NCBI GenBank assembly: GCA_913043075.1
Contig: CAJWLI010000005.1
Coordinates: forward strand, 1-17,734
Direction: 5' to 3'
From: an uncultured Gammaproteobacteria bacterium
GTDB lineage: Bacteria > Pseudomonadota > Gammaproteobacteria > Pseudomonadales > Azotimanducaceae
DNA length: 17,734 nt
Shown here piece after piece: positions 6,961-14,545 of the stretch. Below the pieces are notes generated by a model that searched no databases, had not been told where the DNA came from, and was given only the letters and a program-made list of their open reading frames with translations. Both the position numbers and the translations under genes were made by a program. The stretch's first letter is position 1; every line of letters begins with the position of its first letter.

Positions 6961-9900
6961 TTAAGCTACTCGTTTCCCTAACGCAATTCTATAGAAAACA
7001 GGGACAGCGAACAAAGTTAGTATAGTGGCAAATGCGAGGCCGCTCATAATAGAAACCGCCATCTCTCGAAAAAAAGCATCGGTCAAAAGCGGTGACATCC
7101 CAAAAATGGTAGTTAGAGCCGCCAGCATGACCGGTCTCAATCTGCTCAAGCTCGCGATCTCCAAAGTAGCAAGACTCGCCTCGCCTTCAGATAATCTTTT
7201 GTCTATTTCGTCTACGAGAATAATACAGTTTTTTATCAGCATTCCGGCAAGGCTCAAGATTCCAAGGAAAGATGGAAAAGTTAATGGAAGATTCGTAATT
7301 AACAAGCCGATTGCTACTCCGCACAAAACCATAGGAACGGTCAGCCAAATAACAATGGGCTGTTTAAGTGATCCAAACATTAAAATAGTTACGAAGAACA
7401 TGAGGCAAAATGCTAAGGGGATGCGTTCGCCCAAGGACTCATATGCCATTTTATTGCTTTCGAATTCTCCACCCCACTCCCGAGTATACCCTAAGGGCAG
7501 CTCGATGCTCTCGACCTCATCTCTTATGTTTTTGAAGTATTCGTTAACGTTGTGTCCTTTGGGCTGATTCGCTTGGACGGTAAGTGTGCGAAGGCCATCT
7601 CTTCTAAAAATTGTGGTGTTTTCAGACACCAGTTTAAATTCATCTACGAGTTGATTTATTGGAACGTACTTTCTTTCGATTTCGCTCCAAGCTGTTTTGT
7701 TCTCTAAATCAGAAAGACTGGTGCTTTCTTCAGGTGGAGCTCTCGCGATTATCCGTAGTAATTTATCACCGTCTCTTATCATTCCAACGTTGAGTCCCAA
7801 CGTGTTATACGAGAGCGATTTAGCGAGGTCTTGTTTCGTAATCCCAGACATCCTCGCTTTCTCCTCATTGAACACTGGGACGAGTTGTAAAGATTGGGGT
7901 CTCCAGTCTGTTTTCCTGTCAATTAATTCATGTTTTAAAAAGATAGCTGAGGTCTCCTCGGATAATCTTCGCAATGTTTTGATATCTGGACCTGAGTACC
8001 GCATTTCTATTTTGCTGCCACCTCCAGGCGAAAATTCTGCTCTTCTGACTTGTATTTCGGAATCAGGTCGCGCGCGCACCAGTTTTTTTTGCGCTTCGGC
8101 CATTTGGTTTTCCATTTCCTTAACTTCCGCAACCTCTACAATCATATGAGCATAAGCGGGATTTGGTTGCTCTGGTTGCGTAATCGCAGTAAATCTAGGA
8201 GGGCCAATTCCGACAAAAGTCGTCACCGATTTAATGCCTTGAATATTTCTGAGCATTTCTTCAAGCGGCACTACATCTGCTGATGTGGCGCTTATGTCTG
8301 TTCCCTCTTGAAGTCGATAATCTACGTAAAAAAGTGGATTGTTGTTTGATGGGAAGAATCCTTGTTGGACATACTGCATCGAATAAAGGCACCCTGATGT
8401 GATCAAGACAATTGCTAACGCGCCTCTCCAGGCCCTTTGCAAACCAATTTTTAGTAGTTTTCGATAGGGTCTAAAATACCAAGCGCTATAAAGCTCTTTC
8501 TCTGTGACTTTTTTCTCGTTTTTCAGTAAGAGACCACCTAGTAAAGGTATTATCGTTATTGCGAGGAACCAAGAGAGCAAAAGAGAAATAGCGACAACTT
8601 GGAAAAGGGAAATCAGAAAATGCCCCGAATTATCATCGGACAAACTAATTGGAGCGAAAGCTAGTATCCCAATGACCGTTGCGCAAATAAGTGGATACTG
8701 TGTTCTTGAAACGGATTTGGACGCTGCGTCTCTGGGACTCAAGCCTTTCTTTACGCCGATTACCATGCCCTCAGCGATGACGATACCATTATCTACAAGC
8801 ATTCCCATTGCTATCATTAGAGCGCCAAGAGAAATTCGCTGCAGTTCGACACCTATAATATTCATCACTTCGATCGTGCCCAGCACCGTAAGCAAAAGAA
8901 CTGCACCAACAACCGTCCCCGCTCTCCAACCCATAAATAAATTGAGCGCCAAGAATACGGTAAGAACAGAGATGATCAGATTTTTCAGAAAATTAGTAAT
9001 CGCCTCGTCAACGACAACGTGCTGCCGATAAATCGGAAAAATGTCTACCCCGAGTGCCAGTTCACTTTTTAGCCCCTCGATAGAGCTATCAATCCTTTCT
9101 CCAACGGCGACAACGTTCTCTCCAGGTGTTACAGATATCGCAAGTACCGCTATATTTTCGCCGTTGACTCTTATTATTTCCCTTGGGTCCTCGATATTTG
9201 TTCTATAGATTTTCGCCAAGTCGCCGAGAAACACAATTTCAGTTGATCCTGGGCGTCCGATCCTCATTTGCTCTAAATCATGAACCCCACTTTTTGCGCT
9301 AGCTTGGGCGATCCTAAGACGCCGGCCTTCGAATACAGTTGAGCCCGCGAACATGACTTTGCTGTCTAACCAGATTTGACCTGCGATTTCTTCGACAGAA
9401 AGACCGATACGATTTAATTTGGCTTCTTCAAATTCGAGGTAGACTGCCTCTTCAGGCAGACCTCTGATTGCTACTTTCGCAACCCCCGAGACTAATTTAA
9501 GTTTGGTCGAAACTGACTTAACTAAGTCCTTCGTCTCTGAGTTCGAAAAGCCTTCGGTTTTTATACCGTATAAAACACCGAACACGTCGCCGAAATCGTC
9601 TTCGACTATCGAATTGCTAACCCCAGGGGGAAGATACATTTCCGCCTCCCGAATTTTTCGTCGCAGCTCATCGAAAATTTGCGGCGTTTCGTTCAGTCCG
9701 AATTCTTCCAGAAGTTCGATCTGGATTTCCGATCTACCCGGGACTGATTTGGATTGCATTTCTTGTATATAAGGAAGTTCCTGGATAGCATCCTCGATCT
9801 TGTCAGTAACTTCTAATTCGACTTCTTCCGCGCTTGCTCCAGGATAAGGCGTGATAACATATGCCACTTTTATGGGGAAAGGAGGGTCTTCCAGTCTTCC

Positions 9901-9999
9901 AATATTGTTAATTCCATGCCAGCCCCCAGCCACACATACCAAAATGATGATCCAGCCATAGATCGGATTGTCTGAGATAAACGATGCAATATTTCTCAT
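6961..9999 (-). CDS. RND family efflux pump, inner-membrane subunit (AcrB/MexB superfamily)
   Basis: 1012 residues, a little shorter than the typical 1020-1050, with the RND plan: an N-terminal helix (about 13-30), a large periplasmic domain, a membrane block beginning near 338, a second large periplasmic domain, and a final membrane block. The proton-relay region in helix 4 reads GMLVDNGIV. D403 aligns with the first Asp of AcrB's D407-D408 pair, while N404 replaces the second. The helix-10 lysine is present as K923 in GMLIKNCIILVDE. The start overlaps the adaptor's stop codon by 4 bases (ATGA), so the two are translationally coupled. No outer-membrane factor gene is present, so a TolC-like partner must be encoded elsewhere. 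It pumps substrates out by proton antiport. The substrate is not predictable, but it is unlikely to be a metal pump given the context. Confidence 0.93.
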   Translation of the reverse strand: MRNIASFISDNPIYGWIIILVCVAGGWHGINNIGRLEDPPFPIKVAYVITPYPGASAEEVELEVTDKIEDAIQELPYIQEMQSKSVPGRSEIQIELLEEFGLNETPQIFDELRRKIREAEMYLPPGVSNSIVEDDFGDVFGVLYGIKTEGFSNSETKDLVKSVSTKLKLVSGVAKVAIRGLPEEAVYLEFEEAKLNRIGLSVEEIAGQIWLDSKVMFAGSTVFEGRRLRIAQASAKSGVHDLEQMRIGRPGSTEIVFLGDLAKIYRTNIEDPREIIRVNGENIAVLAISVTPGENVVAVGERIDSSIEGLKSELALGVDIFPIYRQHVVVDEAITNFLKNLIISVLTVFLALNLFMGWRAGTVVGAVLLLTVLGTIEVMNIIGVELQRISLGALMIAMGMLVDNGIVIAEGMVIGVKKGLSPRDAASKSVSRTQYPLICATVIGILAFAPISLSDDNSGHFLISLFQVVAISLLLSWFLAITIIPLLGGLLLKNEKKVTEKELYSAWYFRPYRKLLKIGLQRAWRGALAIVLITSGCLYSMQYVQQGFFPSNNNPLFYVDYRLQEGTDISATSADVVPLEEMLRNIQGIKSVTTFVGIGPPRFTAITQPEQPNPAYAHMIVEVAEVKEMENQMAEAQKKLVRARPDSEIQVRRAEFSPGGGSKIEMRYSGPDIKTLRRLSEETSAIFLKHELIDRKTDWRPQSLQLVPVFNEEKARMSGITKQDLAKSLSYNTLGLNVGMIRDGDKLLRIIARAPPEESTSLSDLENKTAWSEIERKYVPINQLVDEFKLVSENTTIFRRDGLRTLTVQANQPKGHNVNEYFKNIRDEVESIELPLGYTREWGGEFESNKMAYESLGERIPLAFCLMFFVTILMFGSLKQPIVIWLTVPMVLCGVAIGLLITNLPLTFPSFLGILSLAGMLIKNCIILVDEIDKRLSEGEASLATLEIASLSRLRPVMLAALTTIFGMSPLLTDAFFREMAVSIMSGLAFATILTLFAVPVFYRIALGKRVA

Positions 10000-11033
10000 T
10001 CCAATGGCCTAACTTTGATCCCCTCTTGAAGTTGGCTTGCGCCCGATACCACAACTCTGTCTCCTGCTGATAATCCCTCTGAGACGGGAACCCCTTTGTT
10101 AGTTGGGGAAAGGGTTTTGATTTTTCTTCTCTCCACTAGACTTGTTGACTCGTCATAAACCCAAACCGCGAGCGAGTCATCGGGCGTCGAGACAATAGCA
10201 GACGCGGGCAAATAAATATCCTGCGAGTCAGAGGAACTAACATCAATTGTCACTTCGGCTGTCATCCCAGGCAGAAGATTGATTGCCGCGGGTGGATCAA
10301 TCAAAAATGCGACTTCGTAGGTTAGAGCCAATTGATCTGCCTCTCCACTACTCTCGTGATAGGTTATCGGGAAGCGTTGATTATCTGCGAAAGAAAATTT
10401 TGCCCACGCATCTCTGATTGACTCCGGAGTTGCAGTAGCCATGAGCTCCTCAGGCACGCTGATTACAATTTGTAACCTTTGTAAATCATGAACCTTTACT
10501 ACAGGGGTCCCTGCGGCTAAGTTAACAAAATTATCGAAATAAACCCTCGATACGTATGCATCAAAAGGAGAAAAAATCATGGTGTCCTGCAAACTTTTTT
10601 TTGCTTTTGCTAATTTGACTTCCATTAATTCGAACGTCGTTTGAGCATCATCAACGATTGATTTAGCAATTCCTTTTTTTTCCAATAGCTTTTTCTTTCG
10701 GGATAAATCTTGAAGCGATAGCTTTAATTGAACTTCTGCCTCTTGAACCGCGAGCGAAAAACTCTCAGCATCTAATTGGGCTAATAATTCGCCTTTACTG
10801 ACATTTTCTCCCTCTTTGAAAGCAACGCTCTCCAGGCGCCCTGGCACCTCAAAAGACAGGTCTGAGGTTTGCATTGCTTCGACTTTGGCTGCAAACCTTA
10901 ACTCTCGATAATCCGTTGACCCGGTTAACGTTTGTATTTTTGCCGGGCGTACTTTTTGAGATTCTGGTTCTGGCGGTTCCCGATTATCGCAACCGATGAT
11001 TAAAACAATTAAAAAGGCTACGAGAGTCTTCAT
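9996..11033 (-). CDS. RND efflux periplasmic adaptor (membrane fusion protein), lipoprotein
   Basis: 345 residues. A short hydrophobic signal ends in a lipobox (IIGC), giving lipidated C15. The next residue is D16, which in enteric bacteria signals retention in the inner membrane, as expected for an adaptor. Two lipoyl-like halves (about 55-90 and 150-185) flank an alpha-helical coiled-coil hairpin (about 90-150, rich in Lys, Leu and Glu). A beta-barrel and a membrane-proximal domain follow, ending GASQLQEGIKVRPLE as is usual for the family. It bridges the RND pump and an outer-membrane channel. It overlaps the pump gene by 4 bases and starts 1 base after the TetR stop codon, so all three are tightly coupled. 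The tip of the hairpin (around KKGIAKSIVDD) is where such adaptors contact the channel. Confidence 0.92.
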   Translation of the reverse strand: MKTLVAFLIVLIIGCDNREPPEPESQKVRPAKIQTLTGSTDYRELRFAAKVEAMQTSDLSFEVPGRLESVAFKEGENVSKGELLAQLDAESFSLAVQEAEVQLKLSLQDLSRKKKLLEKKGIAKSIVDDAQTTFELMEVKLAKAKKSLQDTMIFSPFDAYVSRVYFDNFVNLAAGTPVVKVHDLQRLQIVISVPEELMATATPESIRDAWAKFSFADNQRFPITYHESSGEADQLALTYEVAFLIDPPAAINLLPGMTAEVTIDVSSSDSQDIYLPASAIVSTPDDSLAVWVYDESTSLVERRKIKTLSPTNKGVPVSEGLSAGDRVVVSGASQLQEGIKVRPLE

Positions 11034-11034
11034 C

Positions 11035-11559
11035 TTAGGTTTCAGCCGCTCGTTTCTGAAGGAGTCGCCGTATTTCTCGAGTTTGCTCCCCGCTCATTGG
11101 GTTTACGTCAAGAATGTTAAGCCATCTCATTCCCTCAATAGCTAGGAGCAGGAGCAGTGCTTCGTTGCTCGAGGCCGAATTTCGAGTTACCTCGCTAAAT
11201 AATTGGCTATAGTATTCTCTCGCAGGGTCGAGGAGCTCCTCATCCTCCGAGGCGGCCGCAACCAAAGCAAATGAGGCTCTTCTTTCCTGCGTGGTCATCT
11301 GGTTTTCTTGTTGAACAATTGCGGTGATTAGCTTTTCTTCAGTTTCCCGCTGAAGCAACTTGGCGTCACTTGTCTCGATGAGATAATCCACCATTCCTTT
11401 TAGAAGGTCTTTTTTTGTTGCGAAATGGTAGAGGACGCCGCCCTTCGAAAAACCAGCCTTTTTTGCAACTGCATCTAATGTCAGATGATTCGCCCCATCG
11501 TTCTCAACCACTTGCAAGGCTGCTGCAAGAATCAATTCTTTTTTGTTGTTATTGCGCAT
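11035..11559 (-). CDS. TetR/AcrR family transcriptional regulator of the RND operon
   Basis: 174 residues, short for TetR proteins. The N-terminal DNA-binding domain is clear: LTLDAVAKKAGFSKGGVLYHFATKKDLLKGMVDYL (about residues 27-60) contains the helix-turn-helix and the conserved G..YHF.sK..L end. The rest is a helical ligand-binding and dimerisation domain. It is the first gene of the leftward TetR-adaptor-pump set. A 24-base near-perfect palindrome lies 16 bases upstream of its start (11575-11598), in the region shared with the divergent reductase gene. The likely role is a repressor of its own operon, and perhaps of the divergent one, released by a small-molecule ligand. The region upstream of the ATG at 11559 has no clear Shine-Dalgarno, so translation may be weak or the leader very short. 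Confidence 0.92.
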   Translation of the reverse strand: MRNNNKKELILAAALQVVENDGANHLTLDAVAKKAGFSKGGVLYHFATKKDLLKGMVDYLIETSDAKLLQRETEEKLITAIVQQENQMTTQERRASFALVAAASEDEELLDPAREYYSQLFSEVTRNSASSNEALLLLLAIEGMRWLNILDVNPMSGEQTREIRRLLQKRAAET

Positions 11560-11574
11560 AATGTTTTGTATTTA

Positions 11575-11598
11575 ACTGTACCGTCCAGATGGTACAGT
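11575..11598. promoter_or_regulatory. Probable TetR operator palindrome
   Basis: ACTGTACC (11575-11582) and GGTACAGT (11591-11598) are perfect 8-base arms. The 8-base centre is itself partly symmetric, so 20 of 24 positions agree with the reverse complement. It lies between the divergent TetR and reductase genes, 16 bases from the TetR start codon, where bound protein would block TetR transcription. I saw no second copy in the window, which fits a dedicated autoregulatory site. Confidence 0.75.
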
Positions 11599-11710
11599 AA
11601 TCTACTGCAAAGTGAAAGCGAACAAGGTAAACTTGCCAAGGGCTAGCTTTTTAAACCTAGCTGGAAAAATCTACTTAGGCTGTTACTTTTCCATTTTATG
11701 TATATTGGTT

Positions 11711-11715
11711 AGGAG
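11711..11715 (+). promoter_or_regulatory. Ribosome binding site that fixes the reductase start
   Basis: AGGAG lies 7 bases before the ATG at 11723. The frame stays open upstream to a GTG at 11612, but that start has no comparable site and would add 37 residues not expected in this enzyme family, so 11723 is preferred. Confidence 0.8.
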
Positions 11716-11722
11716 AAAAAAA

Positions 11723-12718
11723 ATGACAACTAATCGCCAATGGTTGATTGAAGGTAATCCAAGAGGAAGAGCTCTTTTACTAAAAGATTTTAGAGAAGCG
11801 AGTGAGTCTTTAGCTTTATTGGGGCCTGGAGAGGTTCGAGTGAAAGTTGAGGTTCTGAGCTTCGAACCGTCTCAAAAAGGGCAGTTAGAAGTGATCTCAG
11901 GCTATTCAGCGGGTGCGACGAAAGGGGAAGTAATGGGAGCGCGAGGTATCGGGGAGGTCGTGGAGAGCAAAAACAGTGGATTCAAGGTTGGAGATAAAGT
12001 TCTTGGTCACCTTGGATGGCAAGAGTTTGCAACTTTAGCTGGCAAAGATCTTCAGGTTTTGCCTGATGATAAGTTACTGACTCTTTATTTAGGGCCGCTA
12101 GGAGCGCAAGGTTTAACAGCTTATTTTGGTTTGTTGAGGGTAGGAAAGCCCGAGGTAGGCGATACGGTAATGGTCTCCGGAGCAGCTGGAGCGGTTGGTT
12201 CTGTCGTTGGTCAAATCGCTAAGATCAATGGTTGTCATGTGATTGGTTCCGCGGGTGGAGCGGAAAAAGCGAGATGGCTAAATGAAATTGGTTTTGATGG
12301 GACGATTGACTATAAGTCGGAGAAGGTAAAAGAGCGACTCAAAGAATTAGCTCCGGATGGAATTAATGTGTTTTTTGATAACGTTGGTGGGCCGGTGTTG
12401 AATGATGTTTTAGTCCGAATCGCTTCCCATGCGCGAGTCGTCATATGCGGTGCTATCTCGCGTTATGAGCGAGAAACTTTGCCCGCGGGGCCAGCGAACT
12501 ATTTTAATGTTGTTTTTAGACAGGCAAAAATCGAAGGGTTTTTATTGCGCGGTTACGAGGCAGAGTATGACAAAGCTATTGAGCGACTTAAATGTTGGAT
12601 TGAATCGGGCCAGATAATTCATCGCGAGGATGTGCAGACAGGTTTCGAGAATATTCCAAGCACCTTAAAGCGGCTTTTTGAGGGCGCGAACATAGGCAAA
12701 CAACTGTTAAAGCTATGA
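11723..12718 (+). CDS. Zinc-independent NADPH-dependent oxidoreductase (MDR superfamily, leukotriene B4 dehydrogenase / CurA-like)
   Basis: 331 residues from the ATG at 11723, the usual length for this group. The start TTNRQWLIEGNPRGR resembles the 'n.q..L..rP.G.p' opening of alkenal/one reductases. GAAGAVGS (153-160) is the nucleotide-binding loop. GSAGGAEKARWL (176-187), with K182, would contact the NADPH phosphate, and FDNVGG (218-223) is a family signature. No structural zinc cysteines are visible. Such enzymes reduce the carbon-carbon double bond of alpha,beta-unsaturated ketones or aldehydes in the cytoplasm. The gene diverges from the TetR gene across the palindrome and is followed after 21 bases by the CocE-type hydrolase, so the pair probably forms an operon. 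The physiological substrate is unknown. Confidence 0.9.
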   Translation: MTTNRQWLIEGNPRGRALLLKDFREASESLALLGPGEVRVKVEVLSFEPSQKGQLEVISGYSAGATKGEVMGARGIGEVVESKNSGFKVGDKVLGHLGWQEFATLAGKDLQVLPDDKLLTLYLGPLGAQGLTAYFGLLRVGKPEVGDTVMVSGAAGAVGSVVGQIAKINGCHVIGSAGGAEKARWLNEIGFDGTIDYKSEKVKERLKELAPDGINVFFDNVGGPVLNDVLVRIASHARVVICGAISRYERETLPAGPANYFNVVFRQAKIEGFLLRGYEAEYDKAIERLKCWIESGQIIHREDVQTGFENIPSTLKRLFEGANIGKQLLKL

Positions 12719-12739
12719 CAAAAAACAAGATCCAGTGAT

Positions 12740-14536
12740 ATGAAATTTGTAAAACTATTTGTCGCGGTATCTATTTTAGGGATTTTATTGGCGTTACTTC
12801 TTTACTCTATGCGCTATGAAATCGCGCGGCTGAAAGAGGGGCTGCCTGGTTTTACTCATGCCTTGGGCGATGAATATTTTGAGATGGTTAAAATGAATGA
12901 CGGAGTTTTATTGGCGACGAGCATTCATTTGCCAGACAGTCTGGCTCCTTTCCCGACAGTCTTGATCAGGAGCCCCTATGCCAGATTTGAAGCTGTCTTG
13001 CGGGATCAAGTTTGTGGAAGATTTGTGAGGTACGGGTACGCGTGCGTTTTTCAGGATACGCGGGGACAAGGAGACTCGGAAGGTGTTTGGGACCCTGGTA
13101 CGAATGAGGTAGAGGATGGCCGAGACACGTTAACTTGGTTAGTAGGACAAGATTTCCAAAATGGGAAAATCGCGATGATGGGGCCCTCATACCTTACGCT
13201 GAATCAATATGCGGCGGCTGCCGGTGGGTTGCCGGAGGAGGTAAAGACTTTTGTCCCGTCTGTTTTTGCAGCGGACATGAGAGATGCGCTTTACGCTGAT
13301 GGGATGTTTCGTCATGAAACCTTTACAGCGTGGGCAAGCATGAATAGGACATCAAACACCGCTTTTCAGGGCACGGGAAAGGACTATCAAGCAGCAATCA
13401 GACACTACCCTCATGAGGAGGTTGACAAAGAGATATTTAATATCGAAATGCCATGGTACCAGCGGATGATCGACATTGAGCAAAGCGAAAACGCTTTCTA
13501 TGGCGAAGAACTAGGAAGATTAATAAGCGAAACTCCAGAGCGATTAAAAGTTCCCGTTTTAATGATTGGAGGTTGGTACGACGTTTTTACAGGGCCTCAA
13601 ATTAAGGATTGGGATAGATTGTCAACCCAAAGCAGTAGCCGTTTTGTTGTCGGGCCTTGGACTCACGCTGGAAGTGCAGGATCCGCTTTTGAGCTGAACA
13701 ACGCAGGCGGTGGATTATTTCAGTGGCGTGAGATGCTAGATTGGTTTAGCCATCATCTTAAAGGCGAAGAACTCAAATCTAGGCTCGGCGTTAATGTTTA
13801 CGTGATGGGGAAGAATGAGTGGCGCCACTACGATGAATGGCCATCGAAAACTGAAAGCGCAAGCTATTCGCTGTCCCACGAGATTGATTCGGGTGACTGC
13901 TCAGTTCATGATTTAGCTGCGTTTTCAAAACGTGAAAAAAAGATCACTCAGATCCCATTGAATTTCGAGTACGATCCCAGAGACCCCCTCCCAACCCGGG
14001 GTGGCTCCGGAATGTTGGCTTTCCTCTTGCCTGGTTATGATGGAGCGGAGCCTGGAAATGTCCTACAGCGGCCCGTTTGCGAGCGAGCTGACGTAATTTC
14101 CTATCGAACAAAGGTCTTAGAGGAAGACCTCTTAATATCTGGGAAGATTAGGACAAATTTGATTGTTTCGTCGTCTGCGCCCGACACCTCTTTTACCTTC
14201 AAACTGATCGAGGAATTTGCAGATGGACGCGCGATCAATATAAGAGATGCGATTACCTCTTTAGCTTATAGAAATGGTTCTAAGGAGCCCAGCTTTTATG
14301 AGCCGGGGCAAAAATTAGAGATAGAAATTGTCTCTTGGCCGATTGAGTGGTGGGTTAGCGCTGGATCCAGATTGCGGCTCGACATTTCTTCCTCCGATTT
14401 CCCGAAGTACCACGCCCATTCAAATAGAGCCGGTCCTTGGGCAAAGCAAGTTGGGACCGATTTAGCAACTCAAACGTTATACGGGGGAGAATTGGCGATT
14501 CCTCTGAGTCCTGTCGATGGATTCAAGGATCTCTAG
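12740..14536 (+). CDS. CocE/NonD family (X-Pro dipeptidyl-peptidase S15-like) alpha/beta hydrolase, exported or membrane-anchored
   Basis: 598 residues, typical for CocE/NonD hydrolases with their C-terminal jelly-roll domain. Residues about 3-23 are a hydrophobic N-terminal segment with a Lys before it, either a signal peptide or an anchor, so the enzyme probably works in the periplasm. The catalytic triad can be placed: S150 in GPSYLTLNQ, D281 in GGWYDVF and H309 in GPWTHAG. The nucleophile elbow differs from the usual G.SYLG.. form, with Thr where a Gly is common. FQDTRGQGDSEG (104-115) is a further family signature. Known members hydrolyse esters or amides (cocaine esterase, glutaryl-7-aminocephalosporanic acid acylase). 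The substrate here is not known. The last 14 bases overlap the convergent NHL gene. The Shine-Dalgarno before the ATG is weak. Confidence 0.9.
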   Translation: MKFVKLFVAVSILGILLALLLYSMRYEIARLKEGLPGFTHALGDEYFEMVKMNDGVLLATSIHLPDSLAPFPTVLIRSPYARFEAVLRDQVCGRFVRYGYACVFQDTRGQGDSEGVWDPGTNEVEDGRDTLTWLVGQDFQNGKIAMMGPSYLTLNQYAAAAGGLPEEVKTFVPSVFAADMRDALYADGMFRHETFTAWASMNRTSNTAFQGTGKDYQAAIRHYPHEEVDKEIFNIEMPWYQRMIDIEQSENAFYGEELGRLISETPERLKVPVLMIGGWYDVFTGPQIKDWDRLSTQSSSRFVVGPWTHAGSAGSAFELNNAGGGLFQWREMLDWFSHHLKGEELKSRLGVNVYVMGKNEWRHYDEWPSKTESASYSLSHEIDSGDCSVHDLAAFSKREKKITQIPLNFEYDPRDPLPTRGGSGMLAFLLPGYDGAEPGNVLQRPVCERADVISYRTKVLEEDLLISGKIRTNLIVSSSAPDTSFTFKLIEEFADGRAINIRDAITSLAYRNGSKEPSFYEPGQKLEIEIVSWPIEWWVSAGSRLRLDISSSDFPKYHAHSNRAGPWAKQVGTDLATQTLYGGELAIPLSPVDGFKDL

Positions 14537-14545
14537 TCCATCGAC
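14513..14545. terminator. Strong hairpin at the convergent hydrolase/NHL junction
   Basis: GTCGATGGA (14513-14521) and TCCATCGAC (14537-14545) are perfect 9-base arms with a 15-base loop. The right arm begins directly after the hydrolase stop codon (14534-14536) and the left arm directly follows the NHL stop (14523-14525, opposite strand). Neither side has a T-run, so this would be a hairpin barrier or a 3'-end stabiliser rather than a textbook intrinsic terminator. The location, exactly centred on two converging gene ends, supports function. Confidence 0.55.

Noticed and set aside
7025..9772. Several rightward open frames of 77-180 codons (for example 7025-7567, 7697-8149, 8504-9031, 9503-9772) opposite the RND pump gene
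   Set aside because: They lie antisense to a gene with clear RND motifs, show no recognisable domains and are rich in Ser/Pro/Arg, as expected of shadow frames.
11612..11722. An in-frame N-terminal extension of 37 residues for the reductase starting at GTG 11612, with a hydrophobic stretch
   Set aside because: The ATG at 11723 has a strong AGGAG at 7 bases, and the family's N terminus begins at that ATG. The extension has no ribosome site and starts only 14 bases from the TetR palindrome.
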